The notes beneath the pieces were generated by a model. It was given only the letters and a program-made list of their open reading frames with translations. It was not told the DNA's origin and did no database searches. The translations under genes were made by a program, and so were the position numbers. A stretch of DNA of 64,000 nucleotides from Corella eumyota (taxonomy: Eukaryota > Chordata > Ascidiacea > Phlebobranchia > Corellidae), in the NCBI GenBank assembly GCA_963082875.1, contig OY720097.1, positions 13,214,501 to 13,278,500 on the forward strand. The letters run 5' to 3'. This document shows positions 13,031 through 27,100 of this stretch, in pieces. How positions within the stretch are numbered: the first letter of the stretch is position 1; each line of letters opens with the position of its first letter.

Positions 13031-14105
13031 TTTTTTTTGTAGAATAAAATCCAAACATAGATTTTAATTTAACATAGTTTATATAAAACAATGAGTCACA
13101 GAAAAGGAAATGCAAAACTATGCGCAGTGGATTGTTTGGCATCACCTAGGCAGTTTGTTTTTTGGTATTCCAGTATACATATATGAAATAGGTCACCTCA
13201 ACTCTGTCTACTACCTTTTCTGTGACAATTTATAAGATTGGGCCAGAAATAAATAATTATCGTGACAATACCCCATAAAATTCCACTTAGTTTTTACTGC
13301 ATAATTAATTTATTGTTAATTTTTGAAACAAAAACTAACTTACCCAAAAATGAGATGTGTTTTCTAATAATTTGAATTGTTAAATTGACAATTTTAAAAG
13401 TTTAATCATCTAAGACAAAGAAATATAATAAACATCAATTACTTTTAAAATTTAGAGGACATCAACATATTCATTGCGAAAAACAAAAAAGAATTAATTT
13501 TGGATTTTTATTTAAAACAATTTGCAAGTGCATTTCTGGTCATTAGGCAACTAAATATCAATATTTTAAATGAAAGCCAAAACAAATTCGAAATAAGTTT
13601 ATGAAATATATAAACAAAATTACTAACATAACTTATCAAGTAAAAAAGAGTTTAAGTCAAGTTTTCTTCATATTTGCAAGGTGTATTTTTTTTTAAAAAC
13701 TAAACTAAAAGGTGTGTGTTTTTTATATTAAAACTAACTTTATAGCTCTATTTAATAACAACAGTCATAACATTATAAATTAGTACCGTAACAACTTAAA
13801 AAATGATAAAACAAGTATAAAATAAATTTACAATAAATTTATTGCACAATAAATAAGCTAATGAACAGTGAAATTAGCTTTGATTTTAGGTAATAATAAA
13901 TCACTTACAAAATTTGACAATTCCATATTTTAAGTTTAATTTGTTTATTACTAAACTTGGCTAGTTGACATAACAAAATTGTTGTTTATAAAAAAAAAAT
14001 TTTATATTGTATGGGACAGCCTAAATTTTTTATACACTAGCACTAATGAAAAATAGGAAGAAATGGTATATAAGTTACACTTCAAGCACATTTAGTTACT
14101 ACAAT
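13031..14105. other. Intergenic gap between FOCAD 5' end and AVL9 3' end
   Basis: About 1.1 kb of AT-rich sequence between two same-strand genes. It must hold the AVL9 3' UTR and the FOCAD promoter. The part up to 13145 is an in-frame open extension of FOCAD that I consider non-coding. No other gene seen. Confidence 0.5.
13838..13843 (-). terminator. Possible AVL9 polyadenylation signal (AATAAA)
   Basis: AATAAA on the minus strand about 265 bases past the AVL9 stop, within a cluster of similar hexamers. Positional evidence only. Confidence 0.3.
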
Positions 14106-16337
14106 TTACTTTTTTAATTTGTTCGATAACCATGAAGTCATAGATGACTTTGCCGATACCAAAGCTGACCCAACAGCTTTTCCAGTGCTGGCAACCATTT
14201 GATTTGCTGAAACCATAGCATCCTCAATCTGCCTTCCTCTTTCAGAGCTTTGAAGGTTGTGATGTAACCTTAACTTCATATCATTAACAGTGTATTGTGC
14301 TTGAAACGGGTGAAGTGGTGGAATGTTTAAAATTTCTGTGTGATTCTCCTTTGCCCAAACTTGGTAGTTTTGAGTCTGTTTCCAGGCTGTCATAAAAGAG
14401 TCATTACAATCTTGAATATCTTTGGGGTGAGCATCAATTTGTCTTGATGCGGATAGTAGATACAACATATATTCTAAAAACTGTGCCTGGATCCATTCAT
14501 CACCACCCTCCCATCCAGTTGCATTAAAAAACATATCATTGCCTATTTCATTATCTTGGCCACACACGTTGCTCACAAGGTGATCAGCGAATCGTAAGTC
14601 AGCAGCAGATAAGTGTAAAAGTCTCCTGAGGTTATTGTCTCGTATGTCTAAGTCAGCTTCCTCTATATCGACCACAACATCTGCTAAATTTGGGTTGGTT
14701 TTAAATAGCACATTAGTAGCACCTACAACATAACCACGTTCGACATTCTCAGTTATATCGCTGTATTGTTGTAAAGATATATAAGGAAGACAAATATAGC
14801 CACGCGTAAATATCGACAAAGGAAGACCATATTCATTGATGGACAAAGGTGATTTAAACTGATCTAATTTCATAATTTCAGAAAAGGAATTTTTGTTTGG
14901 TTCTACGACCGAAGCATCATCAGTTTGTTTTTCTGACTCATCAGTCGGAGACAAAGACTTAGCAGGTGAGTCTGTTTTTATTTCCAATCTAGAATTTTCA
15001 AAGTCTGGCACAAAAATGTCATCATCATTTTCAATTTCTTTTAACATGTTGATTTCTGAGTTTTCATTGCCGAGTCCTGTGAACGAAGTTACTATAGATG
15101 AAGATATTGACTCCAAACGTGCTGTTATACTAGCAGCAACATTAATAGCAGTATCAGATGTGGTCTCCCATACTTTACTAGTAGATCTGTTAAAATCAGG
15201 CTTACTAGGTGAATCGTTTATTTCTAGGGTGCTTAGTAAAATCCCACTATCTTCATCTGATAAATCATTATCAGGCTTTGTGCGACTAATTACGTTTTGA
15301 TGGGGGGCTTCAATTATTTTTGATGTTTCTTCTGTCTCAATAGTTGGACTTACACCGTTTATGTTGGAAGTAATAGTATCAACAGAATTTGGGATTGACA
15401 TTTCTTGATTTTTATTCAAATCTGATAGGTCTACAGAAAGTTTATCATTACCATTGCTATCAGCAAATGATAAATTTTCAACATTGCTATTATTTAGGTT
15501 ATTAGTGTCATTTTCTGAAATGTCTTTAGAGTCTACAGATGCAGTATTATTTATTTCAATATCGTTATCATTGGTTTGGTCTTTATCAGTAATTTCATTT
15601 TCAGACATAGCTTGAACATTTAAAATATGTTGTGTGTATGTTTCAGTACAATGGGAAAGACCTTTATTAATGGTGTCGGGCAATAATGATAACAATGCCA
15701 TGATTCCTCCAACTAGTTTATGAACAGGGGTTGTATAAAATAAAACTCGTCTTTCCAGCAGCAACAGTTTAAAAAGCATTACAGTTTTATGATGAAATTT
15801 ACTGACAACCAATCTAGGTGAAATACCCAAAAACCTTTGAGAATCACCAACTTTATTTATAGAAAGATTAACATGATCAAATAACTCTCGCAATATATCG
15901 ATTTTAGAAAAATCTTTCTCTTCAAAATAGGCCTGTGTTATGATTTGAAGTTTAGCATTTAAAATTCCATAAATTGGCATTTGACTAAGAACGACAACAC
16001 TTTTTTGTACAGTTTCTCTTGTCACATCCGTTTCCTTCCGTTTTAATAAATTTGTTGAAATCTGTCTATAACATGATACCCCATACACAGTGGTTTGCAT
16101 TTTGTATTCCTTACGAGGTGGAAGATGAAAATAAATTGTATCTTCAGTGTAATTGTGAGCTCCATCTGGCAGTGCAAGAAATGGCAAATTTTTCCACTCG
16201 TCAGGAACAAAAGTACTGTTGTGGTTATCGAGCAAAGGTGGATATGAATACTCGACTTGACAACCTCGTTTATGGTGAAACCCTACAACAACAACATGCA
16301 AAACAGCCTGTTTTTCAAGAGCACATTCCGTAGACAT
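14106..16337 (-). CDS. AVL9: AVL9 homologue, DENN-type late secretory protein (intronless)
   Basis: 743-residue AVL9 family protein (human about 650). AVL9 proteins carry a DENN-like module and act in late secretory transport and cell migration. The N terminus is strikingly conserved: VLHVVVVGFHHKRGCQVEYS, then LPFLALPDGAHNYTEDTIYF, GVSCYRQI, TRETVQKSVVVLSQ and AYFEEKDFS (residues about 12-150), followed by the KLLLLERRVLFYTTPVHKLV strand-helix near 190. Residues about 245-480 are an Asn/Ser/Asp/Glu-rich, probably disordered insert, longer than in human, which explains the greater length. The C-terminal half resumes homology: NEYGLPLSIFTRGYICLPY, VVGATNVLFK, DLRFADHLV, GTGWEGGDEWIQAQF, and the final TGKAVGSALVSAKSSMTSWL. 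No internal intron. The start is the first ATG of the conserved frame. Confidence 0.95.
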   Translation of the reverse strand: MSTECALEKQAVLHVVVVGFHHKRGCQVEYSYPPLLDNHNSTFVPDEWKNLPFLALPDGAHNYTEDTIYFHLPPRKEYKMQTTVYGVSCYRQISTNLLKRKETDVTRETVQKSVVVLSQMPIYGILNAKLQIITQAYFEEKDFSKIDILRELFDHVNLSINKVGDSQRFLGISPRLVVSKFHHKTVMLFKLLLLERRVLFYTTPVHKLVGGIMALLSLLPDTINKGLSHCTETYTQHILNVQAMSENEITDKDQTNDNDIEINNTASVDSKDISENDTNNLNNSNVENLSFADSNGNDKLSVDLSDLNKNQEMSIPNSVDTITSNINGVSPTIETEETSKIIEAPHQNVISRTKPDNDLSDEDSGILLSTLEINDSPSKPDFNRSTSKVWETTSDTAINVAASITARLESISSSIVTSFTGLGNENSEINMLKEIENDDDIFVPDFENSRLEIKTDSPAKSLSPTDESEKQTDDASVVEPNKNSFSEIMKLDQFKSPLSINEYGLPLSIFTRGYICLPYISLQQYSDITENVERGYVVGATNVLFKTNPNLADVVVDIEEADLDIRDNNLRRLLHLSAADLRFADHLVSNVCGQDNEIGNDMFFNATGWEGGDEWIQAQFLEYMLYLLSASRQIDAHPKDIQDCNDSFMTAWKQTQNYQVWAKENHTEILNIPPLHPFQAQYTVNDMKLRLHHNLQSSERGRQIEDAMVSANQMVASTGKAVGSALVSAKSSMTSWLSNKLKK

Positions 16338-16354
16338 ATTTTTACCTAACGTTC

Positions 16355-16368
16355 CTATTAAACAAAAC
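16355..16368 (-). promoter_or_regulatory. 3' splice acceptor upstream of AVL9 ATG
   Basis: On the minus strand GTTTTGTTTAATAG ends 17 bases before the AVL9 start codon. As for STN1, FOCAD and STAU, this is either a 5'-UTR intron end or a trans-splice acceptor. Confidence 0.5.
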
Positions 16369-16809
16369 CCTCAGACCCTATTTTAATAAAAAGAAAGTAT
16401 TAGTATAGTTTACTGTTTTTGGCCGTTTTCGTTAGCAAATTATATGTTTGACAATACTAATTTCTGTTCGTAAAAAGACGTACGTCCCTAAAATTTATAC
16501 AGCACGAAAGTACATACAATAGTAAATAATAGACTTAGTACGTCACAAAACATAACAGGGTTGTGACAAATATATGTTGAGTTTTAGTTATTTCAACGTG
16601 ACGTCATAAATTTTGCGTTTATCCTCGTAAAATTAATATTTGTTCCATTTTGTTCCTAAACCTGTTGTTCAGCCGAGACTTATTTTTACTAACCTTTATT
16701 AATGCGCTTTAGGGGGATATATGAGATTAAGTGGTTATTAGGGTGTTAAGGGTTAATGTACCCACAAAATAGTTACAAAGAAACAGGGTAATAACTGGGT
16801 TGAAAAAAG

Positions 16810-17383
16810 GGGGACGCGGAATTTGAGGGAATGGAAAATGAAGGAACGGAAATTGAAGGAACGGAAAATGAAGGAACCGGAAAATGAAGGAACGGAAAAT
16901 GAAGGAACCGGAAAATGAAGGAACGGAAATTGAAGGAAAGTGAAAAAAGGAGAGGCGGAATCTTAAAAAAATAAAACGCGGAAATTCCGTTGACTATTTA
17001 TTTGTATTTAAGTCAATATTATTTTAGAAATAAACGGGCATTTTATAAAAGAGAGTTAGGGTATGCTGGGGTAATAAAAATTAACTCATTATCGCTCATC
17101 AGTTCTCGAATAAATGACAGTAATCCTAAATAAACAGTCAACGGTATTTCCGCGTTTTAGTATTTAAGATTCCGCCCTCTCCTTTTTTGCTTTCCTTCAT
17201 TTTCCGGTTCCTTCATTTTCCGTTTCCTTCATTTTCCGTTCCTTCATTTTCCGGTTCCTTCATTTTCCGTTCCTTCATTTTCCGGTTCCTTCATTTTCCG
17301 TTCCTTCATTTTCCGGTTCCTTCATTTTCCGTTCCTTCATTTTCCGTTCCTTCAATTTCCATTCCCTCATTTTCAGTCGACCC
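16810..17383. mobile_element. Fold-back (long inverted repeat) DNA element
   Basis: A 574-base palindromic element with no coding capacity. Left arm 16810 to about 17010 and right arm about 17125-17383 are reverse complements: the inner ends pair CGCGGAAATTCCGTTGACTA with the complement of a matching block at 17129-17155, then AGGAGAGGCGGAATCTT with its complement near 17166. The outer parts are built from tandem 14-16-base subrepeats of the type GAAGGAACGGAAAAT, with more copies in the right arm. The 8-base string GAAAAAAG occurs directly on both sides (16802-16809 and 17384-17391), which looks like a target-site duplication; 8 bp is the size known for hAT elements. The A-rich flank makes chance duplication possible. 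Confidence 0.65.
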
Positions 17384-17732
17384 GAAAAAAGTATGTGAAA
17401 ATCAAGTAGATTTTAACGTACTAAACGTATAAGACAGAATAATATTTAACCGTAATGTCAAAAAGTGTTGTCTAATATGCTTTTTCCACAACTGCATACT
17501 ACTGTCTGACTGTGGTATTTGTTATTTTATAATCATTTAAAACAAATTGAAAACTACTTACTCTTTTACTATCAACTATAATCAGATAATTAAAGCTACG
17601 AAAATAACTAGATAACAACTAATTTACCCATTTGTTATTTTTAAGCTGGCAGGATTATTAAAGTTGATTTTTATACACAAAAATGAAAAATATCTTTTTA
17701 TTATATTTCTTTTATTATAATATTATTAAGAC

Positions 17733-17746
17733 GTTTTGTTTTACAG
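17733..17746 (+). promoter_or_regulatory. 3' splice acceptor upstream of STAU ATG
   Basis: GTTTTGTTTTACAG ends 18 bases before the Staufen start codon in a gene without internal introns. Consistent with a 5'-UTR intron or spliced-leader addition. Confidence 0.5.
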
Positions 17747-17764
17747 AATTTTGTTTTTAAAAGC

Positions 17765-18997
17765 ATGATATCAGACATTAAACAAAGTATTAAAGAACAC
17801 CAAGATGCGAAAATTAATAATAAGAAAAACAGTTCAACTCAAACAACAAGTCCATTAGTTATAAATGATACTTCACAAACTACACCAGCAAAAAATCAAT
17901 TATCAAGCAATAACGCCTACACGCCTACTGTTATTTTAAATGAAATTGCAATGAGAAACAATTTACTTGTTGATTATGAGACTGTAAGTAAAACACCAAT
18001 CTCGAATAATCAAGCCCGGCAATTTTTTTCTGATAATCCCAAAGAAAAGGATTTTGCCTTGTTACCCTTGACTAATCAACATCGACAATCAACTGGTAAA
18101 AAATATAAAGTTTCTTGCTTGTTTACAGTGAGTGTAGAGCTCCCAGGTAAACACATATTTTATGGACAAGATTTAACACAGCAAAAGGCACGACATCATG
18201 CTGCAAGCCAGGCAATAGAATTTTTAAACACCAATTTAGATGTACTCGAAAATCCCACCATGGAAAGTCAAACTAGTAATGAAATAAACAATTTTCCTAA
18301 ATCAAGTATAACTGACTTGTATTGCGCAACAATGCCACGGAATTTATCAGTTGCATTTAATATTGTGCAAGAAATTGGCCCCCCTCATTTAAAACAGTAT
18401 GTTATGGAAGTTGTTGTTGGAACATTAAAAGAAGGATCTATTGATCAAGTTGGTAAGTGTTATAAATGTCAATCAACTGGAAAAAGTAAAAAGGAAGCAA
18501 AGCAAAATGCTGCAACAGAAGTTTTGGAGTTAATGAAAGATTTACCACCAATTATAAAGTTGACCAAAATCAGAAGTAAAAATAAAACTACGACTTCAGA
18601 ACCCAAAGAGAATCTCAAAAACGAACCTATGCATCCAGTAAGCAGACTTTCACAAATAATGCAAGCAAAGCAGGAGACAGAACCTGTTTACACATCAGTG
18701 GAGGAAAAAAATGTGAAAGAAGGCAAATATCATTTTACTGTTAAATGCAGTGCAGGTAAAAGTGATGCCTTAGGAAGCGGAAAAAGTAAAAAAGAAGCAA
18801 AAAAAGAAGCTGCTCATGCTATGCTAAAGAAGTTAGAACTTTTGCCTTGTCAACAAATAATAGTTCCAAACAAGACGATGCAACCTAAAAAATCAATTTT
18901 AAAAGTTTCTAAAGACGATAAAAAGCATAAGGTAAAGTTTTTTGATGATGATGAATTTCCTAAAGATGACAAGCAATTTATCAAAAGTAAAAATTGA
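17765..18997 (+). CDS. STAU: Staufen-like double-stranded RNA-binding protein, C-terminally short
   Basis: 410-residue Staufen homologue; Staufen proteins bind structured 3' UTRs and act in mRNA localisation, translation and decay in cytoplasmic granules. Three dsRBDs are visible. The first (about residues 52-155, TPTVILNEIAMRNN to QKARHHAASQAI) is split by a long loop, the hallmark of Staufen dsRBD2; human STAU1 has TPTVELNALCMK there. The second (about 180-260, LYCATMPRNLSVAFNIV, GPPHLKQYVMEV, GKSKKEAKQNAA) is dsRBD3. The third (about 290-360, HPVSRLSQIMQAKQETEPVY, GKSKKEAKKEAA) is dsRBD4. KHKVKFFDDDEF follows and matches the STAU1 RKVTFF protein-phosphatase-1 docking motif by position. The protein ends soon afterwards, so the tubulin-binding region and dsRBD5 are absent; no later exon fits before the convergent AARS2 gene 260 bases away. 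No intron. Confidence 0.92.
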   Translation: MISDIKQSIKEHQDAKINNKKNSSTQTTSPLVINDTSQTTPAKNQLSSNNAYTPTVILNEIAMRNNLLVDYETVSKTPISNNQARQFFSDNPKEKDFALLPLTNQHRQSTGKKYKVSCLFTVSVELPGKHIFYGQDLTQQKARHHAASQAIEFLNTNLDVLENPTMESQTSNEINNFPKSSITDLYCATMPRNLSVAFNIVQEIGPPHLKQYVMEVVVGTLKEGSIDQVGKCYKCQSTGKSKKEAKQNAATEVLELMKDLPPIIKLTKIRSKNKTTTSEPKENLKNEPMHPVSRLSQIMQAKQETEPVYTSVEEKNVKEGKYHFTVKCSAGKSDALGSGKSKKEAKKEAAHAMLKKLELLPCQQIIVPNKTMQPKKSILKVSKDDKKHKVKFFDDDEFPKDDKQFIKSKN

Positions 18998-19200
18998 ACC
19001 AGATAATAAGAAATTTTTTGGCTCATTATTTTGTTCAATTGAGATTTAGTTACGTATTTACACTATACTTCATTATGTATAATCATATAAATTTTATTTA
19101 TTAGTAAATTAGATTGCTTAATATTATAACCTGCTGTGTTGTTTTTACTTTTGCCGACTATAAAATACTGCAAATATAACAATAATAGTAATAGATTAAC

Positions 19201-19206
19201 AATAAA
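19201..19206 (+). terminator. Possible STAU polyadenylation signal (AATAAA)
   Basis: AATAAA about 205 bases after the STAU stop and just before the AARS2 stop on the other strand. Positional evidence only. Confidence 0.4.
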
Positions 19207-19234
19207 AATATATCATCTGTTATTGTTATCCTTT

Positions 19235-19240
19235 TTTATT
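19235..19240 (-). terminator. Possible AARS2 polyadenylation signal (AATAAA)
   Basis: AATAAA on the minus strand, 20 bases beyond the AARS2 stop; a second copy lies at 19093-19098. The two convergent genes STAU and AARS2 probably have touching or overlapping 3' UTRs. Confidence 0.3.
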
Positions 19241-19259
19241 TAAAAACAAATAAACAAAC

Positions 19260-23289
<4,030 letters not shown>

Positions 23290-24155
23290 TTTGTTTCTTC
23301 AGTAACAAAAGCTATGTGTATTTATAAATAGTTAAATGCCAAAAATAATTTGTGCACGTTTTTAAAAAAAAACAAGTGGGAATTCCCCTTTTTTAAAGTT
23401 TATTAGAGTTGCCAAATTTATTTTTGATTTTTATTAAATTTATTATATAAGTGTAATTAACATTTTTAAAAACTACCAAAATTATTTAAAAAAGTTATTT
23501 ATCTAGCTGTAAAATAAAAAAAACAACTTGCAAATTTAGTCAAACTTATTAATTAAAAGTAAGTTTACTCGATGATGATTTAAAACAAAAATTGTTTGTA
23601 ATAACTTTTTAAAAATATAATTTATATTTTAATGGACTTATTTACGGAATAAAAATATGCTGTAATCAATTGTTTAAAAATAAATAAAAAATGGAGGGTT
23701 AAAATAAAGCGTGTTCAAGTTAGATAATATTTACTAAGAATTAAAAAAAAAAATTTAGTAAACAATAATTATAAGAAAGAATTCTTTATAAATTGCGAAA
23801 CACCTAATACACGGTTAGCCCACAAAAATAATCAGGTATTAGATATACGTCAACTATAACCACCACACCTCTATGTATATACCTATCTTTATCCAAATCC
23901 ATTCAACCATCACCCAGGAGTAGCAAGCGCCTCAGTAATTTCAGGTAATTCGTTGGTTTCTTTTATTATGACGCAAAAGCACAAATAAAAAGTGGCTATT
24001 ATTGAAGCACAAAAAGAACGTGACTCCCTTTGCTCACCCTACTTCGAGGTTCCGTAGATGAGATATACGTGTAAAAGAATCTATATTTTTTAATTATAAA
24101 GAGTTTTATGAAATCGAATAAATTTTAAGCGAAGTAGACAAGAACAAATTATCAT
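23290..24155. other. Divergent promoter interval, AARS2 / giant repeat gene
   Basis: 866 AT-rich bases between head-to-head start codons, likely containing both promoters. A good donor-like site (TTTCAG|GTAATT at about 23940-23950) could end a 5'-UTR exon of the plus-strand gene, but I cannot confirm it. No gene seen. Confidence 0.5.
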
Positions 24156-27100
24156 ATGAAGTTCAAACACATTTTATTTGTGGTGTGTTTAGTTTTAGCC
24201 TTACGGCTTAACAATGGCCAAGTCGGTAAGTAATACAACAATTTTATTATGTTAAATTGTTAAAACATGGCTTTAATATTTCAACCCTTTTTCATTAAAT
24301 AATTTTTTCTATAAAACGCGTTATATAGCAGATTTAAACAATTGTTTAATCTTTGATATGTTATTATTTTTGGTCCTATTAGTTTTTTTTTTAAGAATAA
24401 AGCTACTTGCCTATTAAATAATATATTTTTATTTCTTTATTGATATTTACACGTTGTTAACTGAGTGTTTAACTTAATTCTATTTATATTTTTTATATTA
24501 TTGGGTTACAAAAATGTTTTTTGTATTTAACGTAAGCCTCGCGCATTCTAAATGTATGAAAAAAATTAAAACTAAGTGTAAACTAGCGGTTTGAATAACT
24601 AATAAAACCTTACAATTTTATTAAATTTATCGAAACGTAGTTAGAGACAGAGTAAAGAAACCTAAAATATGTCAATTTTAAACAAAATGCGTGTAAAAGT
24701 TTTATATCTAGCATTTGACATAATAAAAGTTAGTATTTTTAAAAAATTAAATATTCAAGTTGTGAAAAACGCCCTATTAAAATATAATAATGGTTTAATA
24801 TTGACCGTCACTATGTAATTATACTATAAGACTTTTCAATAAAATGTTTGTATAGAATGGAATACTTACATTGCGCGCAAGATGAATCCCGTGATTTCTG
24901 AAATCTTTTAAAATCATTCAACCATTACCTTTCTCTTTTCACTTCAATAGTCTTACGTATCATATTCGTTTCTTCTATTACATAGCTCAACAAATGAAAA
25001 TAATAAAAAGAAACGCATTGACACAATAATGGAAATAATACCGTAAAAAACATAAGTTAAGGAGTGGTTTATTTTATTTAAGCCAAATCACTTAAGTGAA
25101 TAAACATTCAATCTTTCTTACATTTTTCTCATTAGTTTTTGGCTATAAATTGGTCTTAATCATGGTTAACGTTTTTCCATATAAATTATTCTTTCACGTA
25201 GCCGTTTATAGAAACTTGCACTAAAATCACTTTATAAATGAATTATTTACAAAACCATTGTCGAAAATAAAAACACTAATCAAATTTAATAGTTCAGCAG
25301 ATCGTTAAGTACACACACTACTTTAGAAACAGTAGCATTACACAAAAAAAAACAAGTTAAATCTTCCACAAATTGCGTTTAATCTCAAGCCTTCTAGACA
25401 AATATTTATTTATTTCAGAAAAATAAAATACGCAACAAATATTAATGGGCATTGTTTATACTTTTTGTTAAAATAACCGGATCAGGTGTTGTTTTAGGCT
25501 TTCGCATCTCTTTACTTTTACGGTTCTAACGTTTTTTGAAAATCGTTAAGTGATTTTAAAATTTTGATAAAAATTTCACTTGCAATTAAATTGTTTTTTT
25601 TCTAAGATTTATCAAATGGAACCAACACACTTAGTTTAACGATAGAAGGATGCACATCAGAAGCATGTTTTGATATTATTCAAAATGCGCTTGATCAACT
25701 TACCGACGCCAACAATATCTCCATATCAGTTCAAGGTATAAATGATCAATGCATTTTAGGTTTCAATTGGAAAGTCAAGTTTTGATGATTGAATGTTTCC
25801 TAAATGTGTAACAACAACGTTTTTTGTTTGTTAGATGTCGACGAATGTGCGTTTATTGATCGCGGAAACTGCTCTGAATTTGCTACGTGTAACAACAACG
25901 TTGGTTCATATACATGTACCTGCTTAAATGGATTTATAGATGAAAGTCAAGGTTTTCCTGGAGTAATTTGTACAGGTACATTTTTTAGCGTTTTGTCACT
26001 ACTATAACCTAAGCCACATAAAAAGAACAAAAATATGCTTTAAACATGGCAAAAAGGAAAATCATAGGCCGAAATCGCCGCATCACCTACATTTTCTATT
26101 AACTCCCCATTTCCCTTACTCATTTTTGGGTAATATTTCTTGTATTTCTAAAAAATGTAGACCTAAACTTTGGTATTTGAAGAAATGTTTATTCGATTAA
26201 ATAGTTTTTAATAACATGGGCGGATACCATTTATCTGAGAATTCTAGAACGCTTTAAAAAGTTCTTTAAGAGGGAATTTCATTTGTAATATTGCACGTGG
26301 TCAGTTAGTTTTTAAATAAATTAATGTTTTTGTAACTGTTCAAGCTTATAGAATGGTGCTTTACATTTATATGATTACAAAATGTTTTTCACTTTCATAT
26401 TTCTAAATTAAATATTTTTAGACATTGATGAATGCGCAAACTTGGAAAACGCTTGTCCGATCGAAAATAGCTTTTGTAACAACCTTAATGGATCTTTTGA
26501 ATGTTTGTGCAACCCCGGGTTTACCGGAAATGCTAACACCAGCTGCACTGACATTGATGAATGTTTATCAGAAAACCGATGTTTTGAGGGTGCTTGTCAA
26601 AATCTAAACGGAAATTTTACCTGCGATTGCCCCCTTGGTTACAGCGGAGATGGAATGGATTGTGAAAACATCAATGAGTGTGAACTGGAGCCAAACATTT
26701 GTGTTGATAGCAATACCAACTGTCAAGACAACACTGGATCATTTACATGTGTTTGTGACGAAGGTTATCAGGAGGATGGGGAAGGGGTTTGCATAGACAT
26801 TGATGAGTGTGTTAATATGACCAGCACTTGCGGAGAGAATGAAATGTGCCTCAATACTCAAGGATCAAGGCTGTGCACGTAAGTTCAGTTAAAAATTTGA
26901 GTTTGTTTGTTGACAAAATTTTGGTTTATTTTTATTATGGTAAACTTCAATTTTATTAATTATTTACATTTTGTTATAATATAGGCTATACATAAAGTCT
27001 CAATTGGTTTTTTAACTTTTTTTGTTACAGGTGTGCGGACGGGTTTAGCCGAGACTTTTTAGATAGGTGTATGGATGTGAATGAGTGTGATGAAAATTCT

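Larger units (their letters stand above)
16338..17764. other. Divergent AVL9/STAU promoter interval
   Basis: About 1.4 kb between the two divergent genes. It holds the fold-back element described separately and otherwise AT-rich DNA in which I recognise no gene. An 81-codon plus-strand ORF at 17187-17432 is a translation of the element's right arm and is not a gene. Confidence 0.6.

Noticed and set aside
13011-13145. N-terminal extension of FOCAD to the ATG at 13145
   Set aside because: No similarity to focadhesin, AT-rich, and a splice acceptor lies four bases before the ATG at 13010.
17187-17432. 81-codon plus ORF rich in F, P and S
   Set aside because: It translates the right arm of the fold-back element and its tandem subrepeats.
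17765-18997. TARBP2/PRKRA-type identity for the three-dsRBD protein
   Set aside because: The looped dsRBD2, the HPVSRLSQIMQAK signature and the PP1 motif are specific to Staufen.
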